This document shows, one piece after another, positions 5,349 through 5,365 of a DNA stretch of 5,365 nt. Under the pieces are notes generated by a model. That model was not told the DNA's origin. It worked only from the letters and a program-made list of their open reading frames with translations, and searched no databases. The position numbers and the translations under genes are program-made. Position 1 is the first letter of the stretch; every line of letters begins with the position of its first letter. The stretch comes from Sulfurovum sp. (lineage in GTDB: Bacteria > Campylobacterota > Campylobacteria > Campylobacterales > Sulfurovaceae), in assembly GCA_020726085.1 (NCBI GenBank), contig DYTG01000109.1, forward strand, positions 1 through 5,365, in the 5' to 3' direction.

Positions 5349-5365
5349 TTATTGCCTTGTTTTTT

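Noticed and set aside
1..5365. CRISPR array, insertion sequence, tRNA or defence system
   Set aside because: No regularly spaced direct repeats, transposase text, cloverleaf or defence-type domains were seen on either strand.

Overview
The window looks like a chromosomal segment from a Campylobacterota (Epsilonproteobacteria) bacterium, probably a free-living sulfur/hydrogen-oxidising type (Sulfurovum/Sulfurimonas/Sulfuricurvum-like). The best evidence is the tRNA-guanine transglycosylase, whose text (MMILDDLVALPAT, GVGTPEDLVENVERG, MFDCVMPTRNARNG) closely matches what I remember of Campylobacter Tgt. Promoters with a strong -10 box and no clear -35, and AAGGA-type ribosome sites, fit the same group. 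Genus is an inference only.

Layout, left to right. Positions 1-242 hold an imperfect REP-like palindrome (9-73), then a TATAAT promoter and a short RNA hairpin ahead of a possible small secreted basic protein (243-464, +). Pyruvate kinase (pyk, 457-1917, -) converges on it, and the two stop codons lie in one CTAATTAG palindrome. The gap 1954-2347 is not empty. It carries the pyk promoter and a minus-strand remnant of a protein C-terminus (2049-2300) with one in-frame TGA, reminiscent of the NAD-kinase C-terminal fold and cut off where the tgt promoter begins. Then come tgt (2348-3472, +), a 170-base gap with an extended -10 promoter, and a small charged helical protein with a TTG start (3643-3894, +). 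The latter overlaps tail-to-tail by 4 bases (TTAA) with a minus-strand pair: a cysteine-rich iron-sulfur protein (4662-5348) followed with no gap (TAGATG) by a six-helix membrane protein (3891-4661).

Pyk (central carbon metabolism) and Tgt (queuosine tRNA modification) are housekeeping genes with no evident link to each other. The iron-sulfur/membrane pair is almost certainly one translationally coupled unit and may form or mature a membrane-associated electron-transfer module, but I recognise no named system. I see no CRISPR array, insertion sequence, tRNA, rRNA or defence locus. The points most worth checking are the decayed reading frame upstream of tgt, the Cys-to-Tyr change in the second ferredoxin motif, and the unnamed iron-sulfur/membrane operon.
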